DNA of 64,000 nucleotides from positions 186,001-250,000 of the forward strand of contig NZ_JAGGLV010000007.1 of assembly GCF_017874735.1 (NCBI RefSeq), written 5' to 3'. A model generated the notes under the pieces. That model was not told where the DNA came from. It ran no database searches and saw nothing but the letters and a program-made list of their open reading frames with translations. Both the position numbers and the translations under genes were made by a program. How positions within the stretch are numbered: the stretch's first letter is position 1; each line of letters begins with the position of its first letter. Below are positions 55,851 to 64,000 of the stretch, one piece after another. This DNA comes from Paenibacillus silagei (GTDB taxonomy: Bacteria > Bacillota > Bacilli > Paenibacillales > Paenibacillaceae).

Positions 55851-57956
55851 CTATCTGTCACCATGCAGATCAATATCCCTCAGCACCCTTGTGAGTACAT
55901 GCCCCAGGTGGATAAATGCCAGCCTGGAGTGACGGTAGAATGTAGTGCGGCTCATATGAAAAGCTTCGGCAAGCTGTGATTTCCGGTAGTTCTTTTGCAA
56001 ATAACTCTCTCTCAGTAAGCTTTGCTCCAGCTCTGTGAGCGGATAAGGCGGCTGCTTATCCGTCAGGATATGCTGTACCTGCTGACGTACATACTCTCCG
56101 GCAAGCCCAAGCCGCTGCACCAAAGGTATCTCTTCCAGCAGGGCATCCTTATACAAATGCTGAACAATCTGCTTGACATCCTTCCAGTCCAGAGACTGCG
56201 GCTCTTCCGCAAGGACTGCTTCTGGGGCTTGCACAGCCAGCTGAAATACCCGCTGTACCCACACCTCAAATGTCACCTGGCGGAAATCGAGGTCCCACAC
56301 AATCAGCCCTGTTGGAGCAGCCTGCTTAGGTCTTGACTGTATCTGTTCCTGAAAGCCCAAAAGCGGTAATAGCAGGTTTAACTGGTTGTCCGCTGTCGCG
56401 ACAATGGTGCGCAAGCCCCCGGAAGTGTACACCAGCCACGACTGGAGCAGCATGGCACCCAGCTCTTCCGGCTGGTAGTAGGGCTGCTCTGTGTCTACCG
56501 CTGCCAGCAGAATGAACAGTGTATCCGCAGCTTCGGCGGGCAGGCTGTAGAGAGACCCGGCCAATTCTCCCAGCAGTTCCCTATGGGCTGGCGCGTAACG
56601 GTCGAGCAGAGGCAGCGTAAGTGCATGCAGGCGCAGGCCTGCCGAGAATCCCAGCGGAATCCCGCTGCTGTTACACAGGACTACAATGCTGCCTGGATCC
56701 TGCGCTGCAATATCCTCCAGCAGCGCATGATGCTCACCGGCTGCAATCAGCTCCGACTGCCAGTCCGATCGGGCCAGCGATGCCTCAAGAAAACGGTGCA
56801 GATAAGGAAGATCCCCCGGCTCATATTCCCGCTGCCGTTCCTGTGTCCTTACGGCTGAGAAATCTGTATATGTGCCGGCAATCGGCAGCTGCTCGCGGTA
56901 CAGCTCCAGCACATGGGCGGCAATCTGCATTTGCTGAAGTGTATTGGACGCGGGGAACACCCCGGTGAGCAGCTCAAGCGTTCTGGACCGCATCCGGTGA
57001 TATTGTCCTGGGTCCCGCCGCTGGTAGTCTTCCCGCAGCATCCGCGATACGAGCTGGTGCAGGCATAATCCGTTCATGCTGGTACGCACACAAGACAATC
57101 GGCTCAGCTCCGCATATTCCGAGGCCGACAGGGGATGGGCCAGCAATTGGTTCAGGATTGTCTGGTCTGCCGCAGGAAGAAGAGATAAGAGCTACAGAGC
57201 CTCATACATAAAGGGGGAGGAGGCTTCCTTCAGCAGCTCTGCACTGAGTATCCCCGGAAGCTGATATTCGCGTTCCTGTCTCTCCGGCTCCTGGCGGAGC
57301 AGCATATCCAGCGTAAGCGCCAGCAGCAGGGGGTGGCCTCCGGTCTTCTGAACGATATCAACCTGAAGGACTGGTGAGAGTCCGCTGTCTTGCAGATATT
57401 CATAGATCTCCTCACGGGAGAACAACTCCAGAGGATAGGAATGAATCCGCTTGGACCAAAGGGGATGACTATGCCATTTCGTCGGCAGACCGCGGCGGGA
57501 GGCCAGAATGAGCAGACATTCAGCTTCGGCCAGCCTGGGCAGCAGACTGGCCAGCAGCCAGCTTTCAAGATAATCTATATGCTCACAGTTATCTATAATC
57601 ATTACGGTACGCTGGCGGGTTAACTCCCGTACCGCATAAGTCAGCATCGTCTCGTCTGTTGCCCGTGTCAGGCCGTATTCTATCTCCAGACTCATCTCCA
57701 GACAGGACAGAAAAGCACCTGGAGTCTGCAGGCATATTTGTCCGTCCATCCATAATGTACGCGTGGAGGTACGGCGGGCTCCGGCGTTCAGTTCTGTGAG
57801 CAGGGTGGTTTTGCCGATGCCGCCAATACCCGTGACGGAGAAAATTTGCGAACCGGCATCGGGTGCAGCAAGCCATTGGAATAAGGCGTTCTTTTCCCGG
57901 CTGAAGCCGACGATCCGCTGAGCAGAGATTTTGCTGTTAGCCGAAGAGAGGTTCAT
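55851..57956 (-). pseudogene. STAND/MalT-like NTPase transcriptional regulator interrupted by an in-frame amber codon
   Basis: This is one reading frame interrupted by a single TAG. The N-terminal part (ATG 57956 to stop 57192) holds an NTPase domain with P-loop TGIGGIGKTTLL (about residues 46-55) and a VMIIDN Walker B. The rest (to 55851) continues in the same frame, without any frameshift, through a long helical sensor/arm region to a C-terminal helix-turn-helix (SQLAEAFHMSRTTFYRHSRL). The layout matches large STAND or MalT-like regulators. The stop sits between ...FMYEAL and LLSLLPAADQ, where coding similarity carries on. Explanations are a recent nonsense mutation, readthrough or a sequencing error. 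It lies upstream of the Btr-like gene. Confidence 0.72.
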
Positions 57957-58099
57957 GCTGCACACTACTTTCTATTCAAATTTGAAACAAAAACGGGACC
58001 TTTCGATTCAATTCATATATTATACTATTTTTTGATCCGCAGCTTCGGCAGAATTGCAGATGCTGAACCATTATTATCGTAGCCAAAGGGGAGACTGTA

Positions 58100-61000
58100 A
58101 TGAAAAAATACCTGACTATAACGGCAGCCTTGCTGGTTATTGTGATGCTCGTAGGACAGCTTGGACTGTATTCCTTAGTGGTCCATGCTGATTCTGGCTC
58201 CGATGAAGCGGGTGGCATCCCGCCTGTTACAGACGGATGGGCGGAGGTGTCCACCAGAGAGCAGCTTATGTATCTTAATCAGAATCAGGAGAATTACTTG
58301 AGTGCACATATCCGCCTAATGAAGAATATTGACTTATCCGGGGTGGATTGGGTTCCGCTAGGCGGGAATGCTTATGCTGCGTTCAGCGGAATTTTTGATG
58401 GACAAGGTCATACGATTAGTGGTGTTGAGGTAACCGGTAACAGCGGCACTAATACCGGCTTCTTTGGCCAATCTACCGGTGCGATCCGAAATCTCGGTCT
58501 GGATGTCAATATAAGCGGCGGCTCCATGGTTGGTGGTCTGGTGGGGCATCAAAGCGGGGGAAGTATTGAAAGGGTCTATACGCAAGGGAGTGTTAAAAGC
58601 GGAACCGATGGCAGGGTAACCGCTGCCGGAGGTATAGCTGGTGCGATTGTTAATACCAGCCTGAAAATGTCATCCTCCAGTGCCTCAGTCACTGTTGCCA
58701 ACTCCCCCAATATGTATGCCGGTGGACTTGTGGGTTCTCAGGGGTATGGATCTGTAGAAGATTCTTATTCGACTGGCGAGATAAGCAACGAGCCCCCCGA
58801 TTACTTTGTGTTCACGAGCGGGATCACAAGCTACCAATTTCATAATACAATAAAAAACACCTATGCCGCAGGACACCTCTCTACTTCGAATGCTGCAACC
58901 TATACCCGGAGAGGCGGCATTGGAGCTTTTGGATTTGAGACTACTATTGAGCATTCTTTTTTTGACACGACGACAACAGGAATTCCTGCCAGTGGAATCA
59001 ATACTAGTGGAGCGGATTTATTCACAAGCAGCACAATAGATATTAAGGCACTGACTACTGTGGAGATGAAGAAGCAGAGCAGCTATGCAGGATGGGATTT
59101 CAATCATACCTGGAACATTCATGATAATGTTAACAACGGTTATCCCTACCTGCGTCCTGCCGTATTGACGGAGGAGCTTCCCGGGGGAATCAAGGGGCAG
59201 CCTTATTCCGTAGACTTGTCAGCCTTCGACGGCGCACATATTGGTCTCAATTGGAGTGCCTCCGGCCTTCCGCAAGGACTCAGTGTCAGCACCCGTGGAG
59301 AGCTGCGGGGTACGCCCGCAGAGGCCGGCACCTTCAATATTCGTCTGCAAGTAACGGATACGGGCTTGGCCACCGCTTCACGTGATCTTCAGCTTGTTGT
59401 CAGTCAGCATGCTCCTGAAATCGGTATACTTGCGATTCATCCGGGCCTGGTGGTAGGCTCCACGGCAATAACGGCTGAGCCGAACCGGTCCGGCGACAGT
59501 TTCGCTTATGTTCTGGAGGGGAACGTGATGTCACCGCCGCTGCTTGACAGTGCCCTGCCGGTGGATGCGGTAGATTATATTCCGGACACGGATATCCCTG
59601 CTGTCCTTGCCGGACAATATCTCGATCTGTATGAGGTCAATGAGGACCGGCTGATCCAGGCATGGCACCAGTTCAGAATAGAAGACGGTCATATCCGTAC
59701 TTTCATTCCGGTCAGTGGTGTTAGCCTGAATGCCTCCCGGCTAACCTTGAGGGTCGGCGAGCCCTCTGTCCGGCTGCAGGCAACCGTTCTGCCTGAAGAC
59801 GCAACGAATCCGGATATCACCTGGAGCTCAAGTAACACGGAGGTAGTAACCGTAGACCAGAACGGGCAGGTGGAGCCTGTCGCTGCTGGCGAAGCGACGA
59901 TTACCATTACTTCTGTGCAAAATGCCTTGACGGCGCAGACAGAGATCACGGTGCTTCCCGCCACTGTCCAGACAGGGACGATTACCGGTTCAGTCTATGG
60001 TACGGGGGATTTACCGCTGGCGGGAGCCATTGTATCCATAGACAGATTCAGTGCCGTTACCGGCAGTGAGGGAGTATACAGGCTGGAAGAGATTCCTGCC
60101 GGCGTATATACACTCCAATTGTCTGCACAGGGTTATGCGCCTATGGAGCAGCTAGTGAATGTGAATGCAGGACAAACGGCAGATGCAGGCCGCATTCATC
60201 TAACTTTGCTGGCAACGCCGACACCGGTGCCAACGGAAACACCGACGCCGACACCGACAGCAACGGCCACGCCGACACCAACGCCAACGGCGACACCGAC
60301 AGCAACGCCGACAGTGACACCTACGGCAACGCCTACAGCGACACCTACGGCAACGCCTACAGCGACACCTACGGCAACGCCGACAGTGGTGCCAACGGCA
60401 ACGCCGACAGCAACACCGATGCGAACACCGACAGCGACACCTACGGCAACGCCGACGGCAACTCAGGAGCCCTCGATTGTGCACGAAGCAATTGTCGTTT
60501 CGAGCCCGCCTAATCCTGGCGTTGTTCTGATCCGGCTTACTGCTAATGATCAGGAGCTTCTGGCGAAAGCAACGCTTGAAGCCATGGATGATGGCCGGTC
60601 GGCGCTCCGGGTCAGGCTTGATGATGCTTTTATAGTCCAGGCGTTTGCTTCAGACAAGGAAGCTGTGATCAAGCTCGAGAACAGCAGGGATATTGCATTT
60701 GTTGATGTATCGCTTTCCGTTCTGAGGGAGGTGTTACAACAACGGCCGGGCGCTTCGTTAACCATTGAAGTAAATGGAATCGGCTTCGAGCTGCGGCTTG
60801 ACCCGTTAGCTCAGTGGCCTGACAGCAAGATCATTACAGTCGGAATGGGCACAGCCGCATCTGCAACCAGCGGCAGCTTCAGGGCAGCTTCTATTAAAAA
60901 GGGCTATAAGCTGCTCGGCAGTCCTGTAGACTTCACGCTTGATATCGATGGTGTCCAGGCAGAGAGCTATAGTCCTCTGTACACCAGACATATCCTTCCT

Positions 61001-61714
61001 CTTGCCTCACCAGCCAATCCGGGGACAACAACTGTGGTATGGGTGGATAATGACCAGGAGCTTCATTATGTACCTGCCGTGTTTGACGTTGAAGGGCAGG
61101 CGGGCCGGGCTATAGTCTACACGCCGCTTAACCGTGCATATGCGCTCGTTACGTCCGGACATTTCTTTGCGGATTCGGCTGGACATTGGGCACAGGCTGA
61201 CATTGAACTGCTTGCCAATAAGCTGATTGTTGAAGGGAGAAGCAGCGTTTCCTTTGCCCCTTCGCAACAGGTTACGCGCGGTGAGTTTGCAGCAATGCTT
61301 GTGCGTTCCCTTGGACTTCATGCCCGCCCATCGGCAGGTCCGTTCGCAGATATCCCGGCAGAAGCCTGGTATGCCGAATCCATCGGCATGATCCAGACCG
61401 CAGGAATCATGGACGGCTTCGAGAAGGGTTTATTCAGACCGGAGGATTATATTACGCGGGAGCAGATGGCTGTAGTTATGGCCCGGGCGCTGAACTTCTC
61501 AGGCAAGCTGCCCCAATCGTCCGGAACTGAAGTGTTCTCCGACCAGAACAGCATTGCAGCATGGGCATCTGAATCTGTGGTCCTGCTGTCGCAAGCCGGA
61601 CTTATCCATGGGGACCCCGCAGGCGATTTCAACCCTAAGGAGCCGGCAACCCGCGCAGAGAGCGCAGTAATGATTAGGCGGCTGCTGCAATATCTGCAAT
61701 GGATTAATAGCTGA
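58100..61714 (+). CDS. SLH-anchored surface protein with GLUG, Ig-like and Thr-Pro linker regions
   Basis: The 1204-residue exported protein has a signal peptide (about 1-31), then GLUG-type repeats (about 110-230, e.g. [21 protein letters not shown]), a putative Ig-like domain (about 355-435), a Big_2 bacterial Ig domain (about 536-620, [15 protein letters not shown]), a carboxypeptidase-regulatory-like domain (about 627-704), a Thr-Pro-rich linker (about 705-790) and a membrane-distal region with a beta-rich domain. It ends with three SLH domains (about 1021-1070, 1079-1130, 1144-1200; [41 protein letters not shown]), which anchor it to pyruvylated cell-wall polymers. ATG 58100 follows AAGGGGAGA. 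The function is probably adhesion or matrix building. Confidence 0.93.
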   Translation: MKKYLTITAALLVIVMLVGQLGLYSLVVHADSGSDEAGGIPPVTDGWAEVSTREQLMYLNQNQENYLSAHIRLMKNIDLSGVDWVPLGGNAYAAFSGIFDGQGHTISGVEVTGNSGTNTGFFGQSTGAIRNLGLDVNISGGSMVGGLVGHQSGGSIERVYTQGSVKSGTDGRVTAAGGIAGAIVNTSLKMSSSSASVTVANSPNMYAGGLVGSQGYGSVEDSYSTGEISNEPPDYFVFTSGITSYQFHNTIKNTYAAGHLSTSNAATYTRRGGIGAFGFETTIEHSFFDTTTTGIPASGINTSGADLFTSSTIDIKALTTVEMKKQSSYAGWDFNHTWNIHDNVNNGYPYLRPAVLTEELPGGIKGQPYSVDLSAFDGAHIGLNWSASGLPQGLSVSTRGELRGTPAEAGTFNIRLQVTDTGLATASRDLQLVVSQHAPEIGILAIHPGLVVGSTAITAEPNRSGDSFAYVLEGNVMSPPLLDSALPVDAVDYIPDTDIPAVLAGQYLDLYEVNEDRLIQAWHQFRIEDGHIRTFIPVSGVSLNASRLTLRVGEPSVRLQATVLPEDATNPDITWSSSNTEVVTVDQNGQVEPVAAGEATITITSVQNALTAQTEITVLPATVQTGTITGSVYGTGDLPLAGAIVSIDRFSAVTGSEGVYRLEEIPAGVYTLQLSAQGYAPMEQLVNVNAGQTADAGRIHLTLLATPTPVPTETPTPTPTATATPTPTPTATPTATPTVTPTATPTATPTATPTATPTATPTVVPTATPTATPMRTPTATPTATPTATQEPSIVHEAIVVSSPPNPGVVLIRLTANDQELLAKATLEAMDDGRSALRVRLDDAFIVQAFASDKEAVIKLENSRDIAFVDVSLSVLREVLQQRPGASLTIEVNGIGFELRLDPLAQWPDSKIITVGMGTAASATSGSFRAASIKKGYKLLGSPVDFTLDIDGVQAESYSPLYTRHILPLASPANPGTTTVVWVDNDQELHYVPAVFDVEGQAGRAIVYTPLNRAYALVTSGHFFADSAGHWAQADIELLANKLIVEGRSSVSFAPSQQVTRGEFAAMLVRSLGLHARPSAGPFADIPAEAWYAESIGMIQTAGIMDGFEKGLFRPEDYITREQMAVVMARALNFSGKLPQSSGTEVFSDQNSIAAWASESVVLLSQAGLIHGDPAGDFNPKEPATRAESAVMIRRLLQYLQWINS
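60210..60470 (+). repeat. Thr-Pro-Ala codon repeat in the surface protein linker
   Basis: A run of imperfect repeats, mainly PTAT and PTPT units (DNA repeats ACxGCxACxCCx), encodes a stiff linker. Copy number is likely to vary between strains by slipped strand pairing. The repeats keep the frame because units are multiples of three. Confidence 0.9.
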
Positions 61715-61744
61715 GCCTTACATTGAAGCTTATAGTTAGTCTGT

Positions 61745-61787
61745 AACAAGCCTGTTCCTGCGGATGAAAGCAGGAACAGGCTTGTTT
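61745..61787 (+). terminator. Rho-independent terminator after the SLH surface protein
   Basis: AACAAGCCTGTTCCTGC pairs with GCAGGAACAGGCTTGTT (17 bp) around a short loop, followed by TTT. Confidence 0.9.
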
Positions 61788-61958
61788 GGTGATCCGCTCC
61801 CAACCCAGAATTGAATGTTGATTATTACACAAGTATGCCTTATCATCTTCATTAACGCTTTGACTCATTAAAGTGGAGGCGAATGTATGCTGCTTCAGTG
61901 ACTATATGCAGAGTGAATCCGTATGCACTGGACGCGGTTTTATAGGGGGAGAGAATAG

Positions 61959-64000
61959 ATGTTTGGTTGGCTGGGCTGGAAGACAGGATTGCCTTTATGG
62001 TGGTCCAATCGCTTGAACAGGAATTTAGAGTCTGATATTACTGATGTCTTTGAAGGAATTGCAGAAACACGGAAGGAAATATTACATAATTGGGCTGAAT
62101 TATATTGGAATTACTTAAGTCGGCTGCACGAGCAATTACGGATGCTTCCCGGTGAGAACCGTTTTCCAAATGGAGGGGATCCGGCCGTATGGGAGTCTTT
62201 ATTCGCAGCTACCCAAGGCAGGGCGGCTGATTTTTCCGAGATTTTTGTGCTGAACGGGGAAGGCACCGTAATATCGACTACCTTTCCGGCGCACCGTGGC
62301 AAACAGTATGGGGACGAAAGTATCCTTGGTGAGTGCTTGCGGTATGCCTCCGAGGGAGCAGAGGGGCGTAAATGTCTGTTCGGACCCTACGCCGATCCGG
62401 TGACTCTGCAAGCAGGGCCCGGTACCTCAACCTTTTTCGATGAGATCACTATGTTGTTTGTGCTGCCGGTTGTGGAGCAGGGGAAGATCGAGGGCTTCTT
62501 GTGCGGCCGCGTGCCTAATGATGTTATTGGTGATTTGATCCAGCGGGAATCGGGGCATATCTATCCGGATTCGGGCGACCATTATCTGTTCATGGCAGAG
62601 CCCCGGCTGCAGGTGGGGATTAAGCCGGGGACTGCGTTGTCACGGAGCCGGTTTGAGGACCGCACCTTCACACATGGCGAGAATCTGAAGGATGGGGTAT
62701 CGACGCGCTGGGGGACGGTGAAGGTGGAGAAGCATACCGAGCTGGAGCTGATGTTTACCGACCCGGCTTCGGGAGAGCTCCACCCCGGTGTGGCAAACGT
62801 GATTGCTTACGGCAGTAATGTATGCGTTTCATTTCCAGGCTACTCGGATTACCGCCATATTCCTGTCATTGGCAAAGGGGTTACAGTTCAGCTTCCACAT
62901 TGCCCTGATGTGTGGGGAATGATGTGTGAAGCCGACTTTGAGGAAGTCTATCGAACCCGCAGCCTTGGCTTTAACGTAACCAAGCTGATGCTGCCCTTGC
63001 TGATTGCGATGGCTATCCTTGTAGCGGTAGTGGCCGGACTGCTGAACGGAAGCGGGGCTGTTGCCCGGATGGGCAGCGCTTTGGGAACGGGGACGGCTGT
63101 GCTGGTCTGCGGCCTGATGCTCTGGCAGATGATTCTCCGTACCATCCTGCTTCCCGAAACAGGACGTATTCATCAATTGAACCGCTTCATACGCCGCAAT
63201 ACGGAAGGCAGCAGCGATCTCACCCAAAGAATTCCGCTTCACGATTTCGGAACGGATGAGCTGCGTGATACGGCGAAATGGATAAACAGTATGATTGACT
63301 CCCAGGAAAGCATTCTGCTGAAGGTCAAGCACGCGGCGGATGATGTCATTGTGAGCCAGCGCCAATTGAGTCATTCCACCGCTGAGACCGAGCAATCGAC
63401 TGAACGCGTAAATGAACGCATTGAGGCCATGGTGGAGAGCATTCTTCGGCAGCTTCAAGACCTTGATGCGGTAAGCGCTGCTGTGGCGGATATGCGCATA
63501 ACTCTACAGAATCTCGAACAGCAGGCTGCTGATCAGATCAGAGTGGCCCGCGAGGAGGTGGAGAATATCGGAGATCAAATGTCGAACATCTCCCTGCAAG
63601 TATCAGCTACGCATGAAACGATGGACTCCTTCGTCGGCACCACGCGCAAGATTGAGGACGTATTGCAGATGATCGAGCGGATCGCCTCTCAGACGAATCT
63701 GCTGGCGTTAAATGCTTCGATTGAAGCAGCCAGGGTAGGAGAGCATGGAAGAGGATTTGCGGTTGTTGCCTCAGAGATTCGTAAGCTGGCGGAATCAACC
63801 GGACAATCGGTAGCGGACATTCAGGAGACGATTGGGCATATCTATACCGGCTCAGAGCGTGCCCAGCAATCCATGGCAGAGGTTACTCAAGTAGTTGAAG
63901 AGGGCAATACGCGTGTCGCTGCAGCAACCAGGCTGCTGATACAGGCGAATGATCAGGATGCGAGCAAATCTCAGGTCATTGACCGGGTTGTCCAGCTGAT
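61959..64000 (+). CDS. Methyl-accepting chemotaxis-type protein with an N-terminal sensor region (3' partial)
   Basis: The frame starts at ATG 61959 (GGGGGAGAG upstream) and runs off the window; at least 680 residues are visible. No membrane helix precedes residue 330. The N-terminal part (about 20-320) looks like a Cache-like sensor ([41 protein letters not shown]), but it would lie in the cytoplasm. Two helices follow (about 340-362 and 375-397, [12 protein letters not shown] and [17 protein letters not shown]), then a HAMP-like linker and the signalling domain with [22 protein letters not shown] and a [19 protein letters not shown] core. This unusual order makes it a candidate intracellular chemoreceptor or a sensor of another kind. 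The stop and the final receptor motifs are outside the window. Confidence 0.85.
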   Translation, partial: MFGWLGWKTGLPLWWSNRLNRNLESDITDVFEGIAETRKEILHNWAELYWNYLSRLHEQLRMLPGENRFPNGGDPAVWESLFAATQGRAADFSEIFVLNGEGTVISTTFPAHRGKQYGDESILGECLRYASEGAEGRKCLFGPYADPVTLQAGPGTSTFFDEITMLFVLPVVEQGKIEGFLCGRVPNDVIGDLIQRESGHIYPDSGDHYLFMAEPRLQVGIKPGTALSRSRFEDRTFTHGENLKDGVSTRWGTVKVEKHTELELMFTDPASGELHPGVANVIAYGSNVCVSFPGYSDYRHIPVIGKGVTVQLPHCPDVWGMMCEADFEEVYRTRSLGFNVTKLMLPLLIAMAILVAVVAGLLNGSGAVARMGSALGTGTAVLVCGLMLWQMILRTILLPETGRIHQLNRFIRRNTEGSSDLTQRIPLHDFGTDELRDTAKWINSMIDSQESILLKVKHAADDVIVSQRQLSHSTAETEQSTERVNERIEAMVESILRQLQDLDAVSAAVADMRITLQNLEQQAADQIRVAREEVENIGDQMSNISLQVSATHETMDSFVGTTRKIEDVLQMIERIASQTNLLALNASIEAARVGEHGRGFAVVASEIRKLAESTGQSVADIQETIGHIYTGSERAQQSMAEVTQVVEEGNTRVAAATRLLIQANDQDASKSQVIDRVVQL

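Noticed and set aside
60200..60484. Arg/Cys-rich minus-strand frame opposite the Thr-Pro repeat
   Set aside because: It is the complement of a low-complexity repeat; composition alone keeps it open.

Overview
The window looks like chromosome from a Paenibacillus-type bacterium (Bacillota, Paenibacillaceae). The evidence is strong AGGAGG-type ribosome binding sites with frequent TTG and GTG starts, several Lpl/Yes-type sugar ABC components with a YesM/YesN two-component pair and no dedicated ATPase, an SLH-anchored surface protein, meso-diaminopimelate dehydrogenase, a full Mrp antiporter operon and many classical intrinsic terminators. I saw no rRNA, tRNA, CRISPR array, prophage or insertion sequence. 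The content is mostly ordinary metabolism and transport, with some accessory genes.

Layout. 1-6 kb: the end of a beta-glucoside PTS permease, its 6-phospho-beta-glucosidase, two small proteins, an Rpn-type nuclease and a lone sugar-binding lipoprotein behind a perfect cre box. 6-12.6 kb: a BBE-type flavin oxidase, a Fur-box-controlled reading frame joining an AraC regulator to a siderophore-binding lipoprotein, ddh, a block of 51-bp tandem repeats and gdhA. 12.8-20.4 kb: a DUF2625-like gene, then a promoter, a terminator-like leader hairpin, a universal-stress-type protein and mrpAB(fused)-C-D-E-F-G. 20.5-28 kb: an MFS transporter, a LysR regulator divergent from a secreted FMN/FAD reductase, a membrane metallophosphoesterase and a YtrA-type GntR/ABC operon with a clear operator. 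28-36.4 kb: photolyase, a MepB-like protein, a membrane serine hydrolase, an accessory SecA, and an SDR/MmyB-type regulator pair. 36.4-43.6 kb: a CUT1 sugar ABC importer and its YesMN-like two-component system. 43.7-50 kb: a secreted two-repeat protein divergent from an OmpR-type two-component system, then small and hypothetical genes. 50-58 kb: a chemoreceptor, a Fur-box operon (siderophore-binding lipoprotein and FhuF-like reductase), a Btr-like AraC regulator and an NTPase regulator broken by one in-frame amber codon. 58-64 kb: an SLH surface protein with a Thr-Pro linker and the start of a second chemoreceptor.

How the genes work together. Two iron loci use AraC-type regulators and siderophore-binding folds in different arrangements. 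At 54-56 kb the regulator carries its own cytoplasmic binding domain and the lipoprotein is a separate gene. At 7.5-9.6 kb regulator and lipoprotein share one uninterrupted reading frame, with a lipoprotein signal in the middle and a good internal ribosome binding site. Either two proteins are made from one frame, or the product is a membrane-spanning sensor-regulator. I regard this as the most interesting object in the window. The sugar loci (PTS, orphan binding protein, CUT1 importer) carry cre-like sites where upstream DNA is visible. The OmpR-type system near 44.8 kb has TTTTCAC repeats at its promoter facing the secreted protein gene, which suggests shared control.

All product calls come from motif recognition by eye; no database search was run.
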